Source: CAZNKU01 sp045545235 (GTDB taxonomy: Bacteria; Bacillota; Clostridia; Monoglobales; Firm-18). Taken from it: DNA of 64,000 bases. The notes beneath the pieces are model-generated. The model was not told the origin of the DNA. It did not search any database and worked only from the letters and a program-made list of their open reading frames with translations. The translations under genes were made by a program, and so were the position numbers. This document shows positions 8,049 through 16,249 of the stretch, piece by piece (positions within the stretch are counted from its first letter, which is position 1; each line of letters starts with the position of its first letter). The stretch covers positions 1 to 64,000 of the forward strand of contig JAZQAN010000010.1 in assembly GCA_045545235.1 (NCBI GenBank), given 5' to 3'.

Positions 8049-9257
8049 TTAAATTACCTGAATTGTATTTGCAACTGCATCTGCACCAAGCTTTGCTTTA
8101 AGTGCATCTGCTTTTTTATTAAGTTCACATTCTTTTGCTGCCTGTGATACAAAAGCAAATTCACCGTCAGCATCTTTAATAACCTGTACATCACCAAAAA
8201 TTTCTGCAACGGCAGATTTTGCATCAGCTGAAGTAACACGCACATAAAGTTTTGTATCGTCAGGGTTAACGTCTGTAAGAACGCCACCATCTTCCCAGTA
8301 AGGAGCTCCAAGTCCCTGATGACCTACTATATCAATAACGTCTGCTACAACAGCACTTGCCGTAGGCATTTTACCTGCACCCTTACCATAGAACATTACG
8401 TCCCCTGTTGCACTTCCGTTAACCAATATACCGTTAAATACGCCCTCTACGTCAGAAAGTGCATTATCAGGAGGAAGCATTACAGGAGAAACCTTTGCAA
8501 AAACCTCGTCTCCGACTTTTTTGCACTGTCCTATAAGCTTTATGCTGTATCCGATGCTCTGTGCATTTTTCACGTCATCAAGAGAAATGTTTGTAATACC
8601 CTCTGTGCTTATTTTACGGCTGTCTACAAATTTGCCAAATGCCAATGATGCAAGAATAGCAATCTTTCTGCAGGCATCTGTACCTTCAACGTCAGCTGCA
8701 GGGTTTCTTTCTGCATAACCCTTTGCCTGTGCATCTGCAAGAGCATTTTCAAAGCTTTCACCATCATTAATCATTTTTGTAAGGATGTAGTTTGTAGTAC
8801 CATTTAAAATACCCATAATCCAGTTTATATCATTTGCTGCAAGGCAGTTACCCAAAGGTCTTATAATGGGAATACCTCCACCAACACTTGCTTCAAACAT
8901 ATAGCAAACGCCTTTTTCCTTTGCAATCTTCAAAAGTTCAGTACCATGTGTTGCAACAAGTTCCTTATTTGATGTAACAACACTTTTACCTGCAAGCAAA
9001 CTTCTTTTGGTAAAGTCGTATGCAGGATTGGTCCCACCCATTGTTTCGCAGACAACGGTTATTTCATCATCATTTAAAATGCTTTCAAAATCTGATGTAA
9101 TAAGGTCTTTGTAAGGGCTGTCATCAAAAGTACGGATATCAAGAACTTTTTTTACATTGATATCCTTCCCTGTTTTTTTGGAAAAATCTTTGTTGTTAAT
9201 AATTTCTACTACTCCGGAACCTACTGTACCGAATCCCAAAACTGCTACGTTAATCAT
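8049..9257 (-). CDS. hom: Homoserine dehydrogenase
   Basis: Protein of 402 aa that reduces aspartate semialdehyde to homoserine with NAD(P)H. The N-terminal Rossmann motif is VAVLGFGTVGSGVVEII. The catalytic region includes FEASVGGGIPIIRPL, GILNGTTNYILTKM and GYAERNPAADVEGTDACRK. The C-terminus (residues about 325-400) holds an ACT domain (LYVRVTSADAKSAVAEIF), consistent with feedback control by threonine. It is the first gene of the operon, with AGGAGG before the ATG and its own promoter 30 bases upstream. Confidence 0.93.
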   Translation of the reverse strand: MINVAVLGFGTVGSGVVEIINNKDFSKKTGKDINVKKVLDIRTFDDSPYKDLITSDFESILNDDEITVVCETMGGTNPAYDFTKRSLLAGKSVVTSNKELVATHGTELLKIAKEKGVCYMFEASVGGGIPIIRPLGNCLAANDINWIMGILNGTTNYILTKMINDGESFENALADAQAKGYAERNPAADVEGTDACRKIAILASLAFGKFVDSRKISTEGITNISLDDVKNAQSIGYSIKLIGQCKKVGDEVFAKVSPVMLPPDNALSDVEGVFNGILVNGSATGDVMFYGKGAGKMPTASAVVADVIDIVGHQGLGAPYWEDGGVLTDVNPDDTKLYVRVTSADAKSAVAEIFGDVQVIKDADGEFAFVSQAAKECELNKKADALKAKLGADAVANTIQVI

Positions 9258-9292
9258 AATTTCCTCCTAAGTGTACATCAATACATTATAAA

Positions 9293-9321
9293 ATAATATC
9301 ACAAATTCCCATAATTATCAA
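9293..9321 (-). promoter_or_regulatory. Promoter of the hom-thrB-lysC operon
   Basis: Minus strand: -35 TTGATA (9321-9316), 17-base spacer with extended TG, -10 TATTAT (9298-9293). The predicted leader before hom is only about 30 bases, which leaves no space for a T-box or attenuator. Confidence 0.6.
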
Positions 9322-9413
9322 GTATATTTGCAAATTTTGTTTATATTTGCTTATAAATTCACTTAACTGGCATATATTTTAATGATATTAATTAATAAAG
9401 TGGGGAAATAATC

Positions 9414-10256
9414 GTGTTTTTTATTTTTAAATTACGTAAACTCATAGGTTTGATAATTGTGTTGACACTAAGCTTATTTCTTATAACCATAGCATATACA
9501 ACGGATGAAAAAATCAAAGTTCCTATAATTATGTATCACAGCATATTAAAAAATAATCCCGATAATTCAAATTATATCGTAAGCCCTGACTTGTTGGAAA
9601 AAGACCTTGTATATCTTAAAGAAAACGGCTTTACCGCAATTACTGTAAAAGACCTTACAGATTATGTATACAACAACAAACCCTTACCCGAAAAGCCGAT
9701 TATGCTTACCTTTGATGACGGGCACTACAACAACTATTATTATGCTTACCCTCTTATGAAAAAATATAATATGAAAATGGTTATATCAGTAGTTGGAGAA
9801 TACACCGAACAATTTTCAAAAGCTGACCCGTCTAACCCAAACTACTCCTACCTTACATGGCACCAACTTGCTGAATTTCAGAATTCCGGGTATGCAGAAA
9901 TTCAAAATCACACATACTCTATGCACAATATATCCCAAAGCCGTATGGGTTGTATGAAGTCAAATGAAGAAACCGTATACGAATATCAGAAATTGTTGTA
10001 TGACGATTTGAACCTTTTACAAACTACTTTAAAAAGCAAGACGGGTACTTCACCTACTGCTTTCACATACCCATTTGGAAAAATAAGCAAACACTCTTAT
10101 GATATAATTAAAAACCTTGGTTTCAAGGCATCTTTTTCCTGTGAGGAAGGTGTAGCCGAAATAACCAAAGATCCTCAAAGTCTTTACCTTTTAAAAAGAT
10201 TTATACGACCACCATATACTAAAACTACAGATTATTTCGACAAAATTTTACACTAA
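9414..10256 (+). CDS. Membrane-anchored polysaccharide deacetylase family protein
   Basis: Protein of 280 aa with an N-terminal hydrophobic segment (residues about 9-28), suggesting an uncleaved anchor or signal peptide and action outside the membrane. The NodB-type domain shows VPIIMYHSI, LTFDDGHYNNYYYAYPLM with the Asp-Asp metal/base motif, and IQNHTYSMHN for the HxxxxH metal motif. Such enzymes de-N-acetylate cell-wall or other polysaccharides. The start is GTG at 9414 with GGGGAA upstream. A second member of the family is at 50154-50915. Confidence 0.82.
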   Translation: MFFIFKLRKLIGLIIVLTLSLFLITIAYTTDEKIKVPIIMYHSILKNNPDNSNYIVSPDLLEKDLVYLKENGFTAITVKDLTDYVYNNKPLPEKPIMLTFDDGHYNNYYYAYPLMKKYNMKMVISVVGEYTEQFSKADPSNPNYSYLTWHQLAEFQNSGYAEIQNHTYSMHNISQSRMGCMKSNEETVYEYQKLLYDDLNLLQTTLKSKTGTSPTAFTYPFGKISKHSYDIIKNLGFKASFSCEEGVAEITKDPQSLYLLKRFIRPPYTKTTDYFDKILH

Positions 10257-10303
10257 CAAACAAGACTCCGTAATCATATTATAATTTATGAGGAGGTGTC
10301 AAA

Positions 10304-10558
10304 ATGTTTTATATTGTATACAGTTCAATTACTTTTGCAACAGGTATAAAAAACAAATTCAGGTACGACAGAGAAAAAATCAGCATTATGCATACACCTT
10401 CGGAAATTTCCGGCGGAGGATGTTCTTATTGCCTTGTAACAGAAAGCTACGAAAAGGTTCTTGAAATACTGAAGGCGTCGGAAGAATACGGTGTAAAAGT
10501 AAAAGGGGTTTTCCAAAAAAATAATGGTATCTTTACTGAAAAGGAGTTCCCCCGATGA
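10304..10558 (+). CDS. DUF3343 protein (putative Se/S carrier-like)
   Basis: Protein of 84 aa matching what I know of DUF3343 (PF11823): a short N-terminal YIVYSSITFATGIKN, then ISGGGCSYCLV, where a CxxC sits in the conserved loop, and a C-terminal KVKGVFQKN. AGGAGGTG precedes the ATG. The stop overlaps the start of the cysteine desulfurase by four bases (ATGA). The tight coupling supports the proposed role as acceptor or carrier of sulfur or selenium, which is an inference. Confidence 0.75.
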   Translation: MFYIVYSSITFATGIKNKFRYDREKISIMHTPSEISGGGCSYCLVTESYEKVLEILKASEEYGVKVKGVFQKNNGIFTEKEFPR

Positions 10559-11670
10559 TATACCTTGACAACGCTGCAACAACTCTTATAAAACCATATA
10601 CTGTAATAAATGCCTGTAATATGTGGCTTGAAAGATTTTCTGCGAATCCGGGCAGAGGCGGTCATAAGCTTTCTATAAACGCAAGTGAAAAAGCCTTTGA
10701 ATGTCGTGAGCTTATTGCAAAACTTTTCAACTCAGAAAATCCGGGAAATATAATTTTCACTTTAAACACCACAATGGCGTTGAATATAGCCATAAACGGA
10801 TTTCTAAAAAAAGGAATGCACGTAGTAATAAGCGGTATGGAACACAATTCGGTCTACCGCCCAATAGTAAACAGCGGTTGTGAATATTCAGTAGCATCAG
10901 CTGACGAAACAGGTCTTGTAACTCTTAAAAGCATAAAGGATAAAGTTCGTGAAAATACAGCCCTCATAGCATTGACTCACGCCTCCAATGTTGTAGGCAC
11001 AATAAACCCCATAGCCGAAGTAGGTGCCTTTGCACGGTCGAAGGGTATTGCCTTTCTTGTAGATGCGGCACAAAGTGCAGGTGTACTTGATATTGATGTA
11101 AAAAGAGATTATATTGATATGCTTGCATTTGCAGGGCACAAATCACTTATGGGACCAACAGGAACAGGAGGACTATATATTGCACCCCATACAAACCTTT
11201 CGCCAATAATTTACGGTGGAACAGGTTCTGTTTCCGAAAGTTCAGAACAACCTGATTTTCTGCCCGACAAATTCGAAAGCGGCACTTTAAATATCGTAGG
11301 AATAGCAGGTCTTGCAGAAGGTGTAAAATTTATAATTAAAAACTCAACATCAGCGATATATAAACATGAAAAAGAACTTGCTGACAAATTAAAAAATGAA
11401 CTTTTAAACATAAAAAACATCAAAATTTACGGTAACGACAACAAAATTGGCATAATTGCTTTTTCTCATAACAATATAGATAGCGTTTCATTCTGCAATC
11501 AACTTGATAAAATAGATATCGCCGCAAGAGGAGGACTTCACTGTGCCCCCCTTGCTCACAAGTCACTTGGAATAAAAAGCGGTCTTGTAAGGTTAAGCCC
11601 AGGATGGTTTAACACAAAATCTCATATAGATTATACAGTTGATGCAATTTATAAAATTACTAAAAAATAA
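10555..11670 (+). CDS. Class V aminotransferase, cysteine desulfurase family
   Basis: Protein of 371 aa, PLP-dependent. MIYLDNAATT opens the fold, MEHNSVYRP supplies the cofactor-stacking His, LVDAAQSAG the Asp binding the pyridine nitrogen, and AFAGHKSLMGPTGTG the Schiff-base Lys196. The mobile-loop cysteine that carries the persulfide is probably Cys330 in RGGLHCAPLAH. The Cys within a RxGxHCAP motif is typical of SufS/CsdB-like (group II) enzymes, which release S or Se from cysteine or selenocysteine. It is translationally coupled to the DUF3343 gene. Confidence 0.85.
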   Translation: MIYLDNAATTLIKPYTVINACNMWLERFSANPGRGGHKLSINASEKAFECRELIAKLFNSENPGNIIFTLNTTMALNIAINGFLKKGMHVVISGMEHNSVYRPIVNSGCEYSVASADETGLVTLKSIKDKVRENTALIALTHASNVVGTINPIAEVGAFARSKGIAFLVDAAQSAGVLDIDVKRDYIDMLAFAGHKSLMGPTGTGGLYIAPHTNLSPIIYGGTGSVSESSEQPDFLPDKFESGTLNIVGIAGLAEGVKFIIKNSTSAIYKHEKELADKLKNELLNIKNIKIYGNDNKIGIIAFSHNNIDSVSFCNQLDKIDIAARGGLHCAPLAHKSLGIKSGLVRLSPGWFNTKSHIDYTVDAIYKITKK

Positions 11671-11759
11671 GGGCGAATAATTATTGAACCGGCCTCCAAA
11701 TCGTTAGATTTTTGGTCTAACTTTTTTTGGGGTCGGTCCAGTTCATATCCGCCCTTATT
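11666..11759. terminator. Nested hairpin, bidirectional terminator
   Basis: Three stacked inverted repeats share one axis. The outer stem is AATAAGGGCG (11666-11675) with CGCCCTTATT (11750-11759), the middle one GAACcGG with CCaGTTC, and the inner one GTTAGA (11703-11708) with TCTAAC (11716-11721). The stop codons of both convergent genes (11668-11670 and 11755-11757) lie in the outer stem. T-runs follow on each strand. Confidence 0.7.
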
Positions 11760-13803
11760 TTTTAATTACCGCATATCCGATTTCTCCGGATTTCACAGTC
11801 ATCTTATTCTCTTCTACAACAGCATCGGCACCAAAGGCTGAAATTTCACCTTCAAGTTTAAATGTTTTATCTGCATCGGAATTGTTGAATATGAAAACAA
11901 TAGTTTTATCATTATTCTTAAGCCGCTTTTCATATATTCCGTTTTTAAAATCTGCATATTTATATTTTTTAATTCCTGCGTCGGTCATTATGCTCTCAAT
12001 GAACTTTTCAATACTTGTTGCTTTTGTTTCATTATAGCTGTAACCCATTGAAATACCCAAAAGGTAAACCTTACCACTATGAACGTTAATACGTTGAATT
12101 GCAGGCAAGCCGTTTTCAAAGGTTGCAACAACCTCGGCATTTTCCACATTGATTTCAGACTTATACGGGAGAATCCTTGTTTTTTCGCCCATAAGTTCAA
12201 AGTATTCCTCAGAATTTGAAGTGCATCTTCTTTCCGAAAGTCGGGCATTAAAAATAGGTTTTGCATTTATATCCCCCACTCTCATCCATGTGTTCAAATC
12301 ACGAAGTCCAAAGCCCTCGTCTGCAATTATTGTACCGCCATTTTCAAGGAATTTTTGCAGATAAGGCACAATTTTTTCATCAAGCATAGAGTAATACGGA
12401 AAATAAAGCACCTTGTAATTTTCGAACTGTTCCGGATTGTTAACCCCTACATAGTCCACATTATATCCGAGATTTTTAAGTAATGTGTACATTCCTCTAT
12501 GAGATTTTCCGTAATAAACCATGCCGTTATCAAGTTTATATTTAAAGTCAGTGCCCGTAGCTTCTTCAATTTCCGACATAAGCATACTGTCAAAATCGAA
12601 TACGATTGCAGCCTCACCCTGTTCAACTTCTGCACCTGCAAGATATTTCATATTTTTATGTATGTCTGCACCGAATTTCTGCACTTCAAAGGCAACAGGT
12701 CGAGGTGTGCCGTCCACACGCATAATACCTGCACAATCATGCTCCATACCTACTCTTTCCGCTCTGTACTGCCAGTAAACCAATCCCTTTGCACCTCCTG
12801 CAAGAGCGGTATAAAGCTTGAATTTCAAATCAAACGGTGTATCATAATCATTAAACATACCAAGTCCGGGATAAATTTCGTGATTAAAGTAGTTTTTATC
12901 TACACTTCTCATAAAATCACCAAGAAGCATCATGGAAATTCGATTATCCAAATTATCCATATCGGTATCAAACGGAAGACTTGTTCCCCAAAAATCAACT
13001 GCCTTTGATACAGTGTAGTCATCAACCACATCACCCACGTGTGTCTGAAATGCCGAACAAAAACCTGCGTGGCTCATTATAGGTGTTTTTTGGTCATATT
13101 TTCTTACAACTGCATATATTTCCTTTAAGAACCTGTGAAGCTCGTGACTTCCTTTGAACTTTTTAAATTCGTAAACATCCCAGAATCCGTGTGGCATAAT
13201 GGGCAGATTAATTGTTTCAAAACTTTCCTCTGCTGTGCCGTAATGCTTGTTTAAATTTTCAACGGTTCTGAATTTGTTTTCAAGATATTTACCGAATGCC
13301 TTTCTGCAATGAGGACAATAGCATTCTTCAATTGGTTTATGCCTGATCTCGTTCCATGCATTCCATAAAATTATATTTTTATTGCCTGCATATCTTTCTG
13401 CAACTTTTTCCACAAACAACAATGCTCTTTCAAGCACCTTGGGGTTGGTAAAGCAGGGAAGCCAACCGCCGTAAAATGCACCGTGTGAACCGGGACGAAG
13501 CTTTTCTCCCTTTGGACCTATTCTTGTGCCCTCGTATTTTTCATAAATATACTGCGGTGCACATTCCAAAAGAAACTTCATTATAACCTTTCTTCCGTTT
13601 TTTTCTGCAAGTTCCAAAAGTCTGTCCACGTCCGAAAAATCATATTCATTTTCCTTACGTTCATTCCAGCGCCAGTTCATTCTTATCTGAAAAGCGTCTA
13701 TATTATATTTTTCGAGGTTTGGAATATCCTCCTCCCACTCATGGGGAAGCGGTGTTGGTGTGCGGTAATATTGCGTACCGTGAATTATCTCATCAAAAAC
13801 CAT
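11755..13803 (-). CDS. GH42-type beta-galactosidase
   Basis: Protein of 682 aa, typical length for family 42, without signal peptide. The TIM barrel starts with HGTQYYRTPTPLPHEWEEDI. ILWNAWNEIRH carries the probable acid/base Glu, followed by the family's ECYCPHCRKAFGKYLENKF zinc-cluster-like segment. FNHEIYPGLG probably holds the nucleophile Glu. A trimerisation-type Rossmann-like domain (residues about 400-600) and a C-terminal beta domain follow. The expected action is hydrolysis of terminal beta-galactosides, or arabinosides, imported as oligosaccharides. GGGAGG precedes the ATG. No transporter is adjacent. Confidence 0.85.
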   Translation of the reverse strand: MVFDEIIHGTQYYRTPTPLPHEWEEDIPNLEKYNIDAFQIRMNWRWNERKENEYDFSDVDRLLELAEKNGRKVIMKFLLECAPQYIYEKYEGTRIGPKGEKLRPGSHGAFYGGWLPCFTNPKVLERALLFVEKVAERYAGNKNIILWNAWNEIRHKPIEECYCPHCRKAFGKYLENKFRTVENLNKHYGTAEESFETINLPIMPHGFWDVYEFKKFKGSHELHRFLKEIYAVVRKYDQKTPIMSHAGFCSAFQTHVGDVVDDYTVSKAVDFWGTSLPFDTDMDNLDNRISMMLLGDFMRSVDKNYFNHEIYPGLGMFNDYDTPFDLKFKLYTALAGGAKGLVYWQYRAERVGMEHDCAGIMRVDGTPRPVAFEVQKFGADIHKNMKYLAGAEVEQGEAAIVFDFDSMLMSEIEEATGTDFKYKLDNGMVYYGKSHRGMYTLLKNLGYNVDYVGVNNPEQFENYKVLYFPYYSMLDEKIVPYLQKFLENGGTIIADEGFGLRDLNTWMRVGDINAKPIFNARLSERRCTSNSEEYFELMGEKTRILPYKSEINVENAEVVATFENGLPAIQRINVHSGKVYLLGISMGYSYNETKATSIEKFIESIMTDAGIKKYKYADFKNGIYEKRLKNNDKTIVFIFNNSDADKTFKLEGEISAFGADAVVEENKMTVKSGEIGYAVIKK

Positions 13804-13893
13804 TTATAAATCCTCCCTATTATCCACTTATTTGCAATATATCATTTATTTCATTAAATTGCAATATTTTTTTAAAAATTTTTAAAAAAACTA

Positions 13894-13922
13894 TTGACAA
13901 ATATAAAAATTAATGTTATTAT
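13894..13922 (+). promoter_or_regulatory. Promoter of tRNA-Leu
   Basis: -35 TTGACA (13894-13899), 17-base spacer, -10 TATTAT (13917-13922), ending 14 bases before the mature tRNA. A near-consensus vegetative promoter. Confidence 0.8.
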
Positions 13923-13935
13923 TTATAAGTCGCTT

Positions 13936-14019
13936 GCGGATGTGGCGGAATTGGCAGACGCGCTAGACTTAGGATCTAGTGTCTTCGACGTGGGGGTTCA
14001 AGTCCCTTCATCCGCACCA
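13936..14019 (+). tRNA. tRNA-Leu(UAG)
   Basis: An 84-base class II tRNA. The acceptor strands GCGGATG and CATCCGC pair fully and an encoded CCA follows. The anticodon stem CTAGA/TCTAG holds the loop CTTAGGA with anticodon TAG (reads CUA and other CUN leucine codons). A long variable arm (TGTCTTCGACG) and the T-arm GGGTTCAAGTCCC are clear. Its 3' end is repeated twice more downstream. Confidence 0.97.
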
Positions 14020-14020
14020 C
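14006..14020 (+). repeat. tRNA-Leu 3'-end repeat, copy 1 (in the gene)
   Basis: CTTCATCCGCACCAC. This is the functional acceptor 3' half plus one base. Identical or near-identical copies occur at 14170-14184 and 14473-14487, each followed by a hairpin terminator. Confidence 0.8.
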
Positions 14021-14025
14021 GACAA

Positions 14026-14054
14026 AGGAGTTACCGATAAGGTAGCTCTTTTTT
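14026..14054 (+). terminator. Terminator of tRNA-Leu
   Basis: GAGTTACC, loop GATAA, GGTAGCTC followed by eight T. A canonical rho-independent terminator directly after the tRNA. Confidence 0.85.
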
Positions 14055-14169
14055 TTATTCTTGTGCTATTTGTTACTTTTCAAATCATACTTCGCCTTTG
14101 GCTCGTATTCTTTGGAAGGGACTCTCAACTGTAAAAACAATTCACCGGATTGTTTTTACGACGTTTCGT

Positions 14170-14184
14170 CTTCATCCGCACCAC
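14170..14184 (+). repeat. tRNA-Leu 3'-end repeat, copy 2
   Basis: CTTCATCCGCACCAC, a 15-of-15 match to 14006-14020, with no tRNA body in front of it. Confidence 0.75.
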
Positions 14185-14189
14185 AAAAT

Positions 14190-14217
14190 AGAGAATACCA
14201 TTTGGTATTCTCTTTTT
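14190..14217 (+). terminator. Orphan terminator after copy 2
   Basis: AGAGAATACC, loop ATTT, GGTATTCTCT and a run of T. It follows the tRNA-end copy at a distance similar to that in the functional tRNA unit. Confidence 0.7.
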
Positions 14218-14353
14218 TGTTTTTGTTGGATAGGGACTTGAACCCTTGTGGCGTTATCCAAATCTTTGATTTGGAGAATAACGCCCATACAAAAACACAC
14301 CAAGAAAACGAGTTTATACGAAGTTTGATTGGCATGTGTTGACTGTTAAGAGG

Positions 14354-14404
14354 GCTTTTTGCGTTAAACAAAACAGTCCTGCGAACTGTTTTGTAGCAAA
14401 AAGG
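14354..14404. repeat. Hairpin repeat with TTGTAGCAAAAAGG end (copy A)
   Basis: CTTTTTGC pairs with GCAAAAAG and, inside it, ACAAAACAGT pairs with ACTGTTTTGT. The right end TTGTAGCAAAAAGG (14391-14404) is identical to 29550-29563. Confidence 0.6.
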
Positions 14405-14472
14405 TGCGCAGATGGGTACCGAAAGGCGTAGCCTTTGGGTCGGCAAGCAATTAGCCTGTGAAACAGGCGTGT

Positions 14473-14487
14473 CCCTTCATCCGCCCA
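14473..14487 (+). repeat. tRNA-Leu 3'-end repeat, copy 3 (degenerate)
   Basis: CCCTTCATCCGCCCA: the tRNA sequence CCCTTCATCCGCACCA with one A missing. Confidence 0.6.
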
Positions 14488-14495
14488 ACAAACGC

Positions 14496-14530
14496 AAAAC
14501 ACCACAAAGTCATATACTTTGTGGTGTTTT
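14496..14530. terminator. Terminator of the aminotransferase gene
   Basis: Perfect 15-bp stem AAAACACCACAAAGT / ACTTTGTGGTGTTTT with loop CATAT, 13 bases beyond the aminotransferase stop on the minus strand. Confidence 0.7.
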
Positions 14531-14543
14531 AAAATTTATTAAC

Positions 14544-15728
14544 TTATTTCAAGAATTCTTCAAGTCTGTCAAGACCCTTTACGATATTTTCCATACTTGT
14601 TGCATAAGACCATCTTACGTAGCCTTCAATGCCGAATCCTGAACCCGGCACAAGAGCAACAAGGCTCTTTTCAAGAAGCACTTCGCAGAAATCATCTGAT
14701 GTGTTAATAACCTTTCCGCCAATTTCTCTGCCGAATATGTCTTTTATATTCATCATTACATAAAATGCGCCTTCCGGCTTTCTGCATGAAACTCCGTTTA
14801 TGCTATTTATACGTTCTACCATATAGTTACGGCGTTCTTCAAATACCTTTCTCATCTTCTCAACAGTTTCCTGTTCGCCGTTATAAGCTTCCAAAGCGGC
14901 TGCCTGAGAAATTGAGCTTGGGTTAGATGCCGCATGGCTCTGCATATTTGCCATAGCCTTTGTAACCTGTTCATTTGCAGCAGTAAAACCGATTCTCCAG
15001 CCTGTCATTGCATAGCTTTTGGAAACACCATTTATAATAATAGTTCTTTCCTTGATTTCATCATTGAAAGATGCAATACTTACATGCTTTTTACCGTCAT
15101 AAATAAGTTTTTCGTAAATTTCATCAGCAATTACAAAAATATCATTTTCTACTGCAATTTCAGCAATTTTGCGAAGTTCATCTTCACCATAAAGCATACC
15201 TGTAGGATTACTTGGACTATTAAGTACCAAAGCCTTTGTCTTTGGAGTAATTGCATCCTTTAACTGTTGTACAGTAAATTTAAAGTCGTCTTCTTCCTTT
15301 GTTTCGATAATAACAGGAACTCCATCTGCCATTTTAATCATTTCAGTATAACTTACCCAATAAGGTGCAGGTACAATAATTTCATCACCCGGGTTTATAA
15401 TTGCATCAAATGCATTCATCAAAGAGTGCTTTGCACCATTTGAAACCACAATATTTGCAGGTGTGTAATCAAGCCCGTTATCTCTTTTAAGTTTTTCACA
15501 AATAGCTTTCTTAAGGTCAACTGTACCTGAAGCAGGTGTATACTTTGTCTGCCCCTCTTCAATAGCCTTAATTGCTGCTGCCTTTATATTTTCAGGTGTA
15601 TCAAAATCAGGTTCGCCACAACCAAAACCTATAACATCTATGCCTTCTGCCTTCATAGCTTTGAATTTTGCATCAATAGCAAGTGTAGGTGATGCGCTTA
15701 CCTGTAATGCTTTTCTTGATAATTCCAT
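14544..15728 (-). CDS. PLP-dependent aminotransferase, aspartate aminotransferase type
   Basis: Protein of 394 aa of aminotransferase class I, subgroup Ib. FGCGEPDFDTPENIKAAA and KYTPASGTVDLKKAI open the fold; NSPSNPTGMLY and FVIADEIYEKL bind the cofactor; Lys237 in NGVSKSYAMTGWRIGF forms the Schiff base; GSGFGIEGYVRWSYA contains the carboxylate-binding Arg. It most likely interconverts aspartate and oxaloacetate, supplying the aspartate used by lysC, but aromatic substrates are possible in this subgroup. It is separated by 153 bases from yraN. Confidence 0.88.
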   Translation of the reverse strand: MELSRKALQVSASPTLAIDAKFKAMKAEGIDVIGFGCGEPDFDTPENIKAAAIKAIEEGQTKYTPASGTVDLKKAICEKLKRDNGLDYTPANIVVSNGAKHSLMNAFDAIINPGDEIIVPAPYWVSYTEMIKMADGVPVIIETKEEDDFKFTVQQLKDAITPKTKALVLNSPSNPTGMLYGEDELRKIAEIAVENDIFVIADEIYEKLIYDGKKHVSIASFNDEIKERTIIINGVSKSYAMTGWRIGFTAANEQVTKAMANMQSHAASNPSSISQAAALEAYNGEQETVEKMRKVFEERRNYMVERINSINGVSCRKPEGAFYVMMNIKDIFGREIGGKVINTSDDFCEVLLEKSLVALVPGSGFGIEGYVRWSYATSMENIVKGLDRLEEFLK

Positions 15729-15881
15729 AGTATTTACCCCTTATTTCAAATTCTTACTATATATTACACTAAAAACCCCAAAAATGCAACACTTTAATTT
15801 GAATTTTTCAAAAATTATTAAAAATACCCATTAAAATATGTATTTATAGCATCCTTTTTGCAAAATTCACAAACAAAATAC

Positions 15882-16247
15882 TCAAAAAGCATTTTCAATA
15901 TGTTCTATTTTTTCAACTTTCAGTTTCTTACCGTTCATTGTACCATTTACAACCAAAACATCAAACCTGCCGTTCACATTCCCAAGCTTCAACATATAAA
16001 CCTGCGCAGCTCTGATTATATGCTGCTGTTTTGCATAATTAACCGCCTCTGCACCGGTTCCGTATCCGTCTGTGCTTCGTGTTTTAACCTCAACAAAAAC
16101 GACATAATCGCCTTTTTTTGCTATTATGTCGATTTCTCCTCCATGAACATTGAAGTTTCTCTCCAATATTATGTATCTTTTTCGTTTTAAATATTTAACC
16201 GCAGCATCTTCACCAAGATTACCTATAGTCTTTTTATATTTCTCCAT
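15882..16247 (-). CDS. yraN: YraN family protein (UPF0102, nuclease-like)
   Basis: Protein of 121 aa with the restriction-endonuclease-like fold signature GGEIDIIAKKGDYVVFVEVKTRS: the E-D-EVK arrangement seen in PD-(D/E)xK nucleases. The N-terminal KKTIGNLGEDAAVKYLKRKRYIIL is typical of UPF0102. It lies 2 bases after rnhB, a common arrangement in Clostridia. The substrate is unknown. Confidence 0.88.
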   Translation of the reverse strand: MEKYKKTIGNLGEDAAVKYLKRKRYIILERNFNVHGGEIDIIAKKGDYVVFVEVKTRSTDGYGTGAEAVNYAKQQHIIRAAQVYMLKLGNVNGRFDVLVVNGTMNGKKLKVEKIEHIENAF

Positions 16248-16249
16248 AA

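Larger units (their letters stand above)
14020..14543. other. Repeat-rich region downstream of tRNA-Leu
   Basis: This 524-base stretch has no credible gene. It holds, in order: the tRNA terminator; a perfect hairpin GTAAAAACAAT/ATTGTTTTTAC (14131-14159); a second tRNA 3'-end copy with its own terminator; an inverted T-arm match AGGGACTTGAACCC (14232-14245); a bulged hairpin (14250-14285); a hairpin ending in TTGTAGCAAAAAGG (14354-14404); a third tRNA 3'-end copy; and the terminator of the aminotransferase gene. It looks like the remains of repeated recombination at the tRNA end. Confidence 0.65.

Noticed and set aside
9258..9413. Possible T-box or other amino-acid riboswitch before hom
   Set aside because: The predicted promoter leaves only about 30 bases of leader, too short for a T-box.
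14221..14290. Second tRNA gene on the minus strand, suggested by AGGGACTTGAACCC and a hairpin
   Set aside because: Only the T-arm matches; there is no acceptor stem, D-arm or proper anticodon loop.
14412..14642. 76-codon plus-strand frame through the repeat region
   Set aside because: It is built from hairpin repeats and the tRNA-end copy and runs into the aminotransferase gene; no ribosome binding site.
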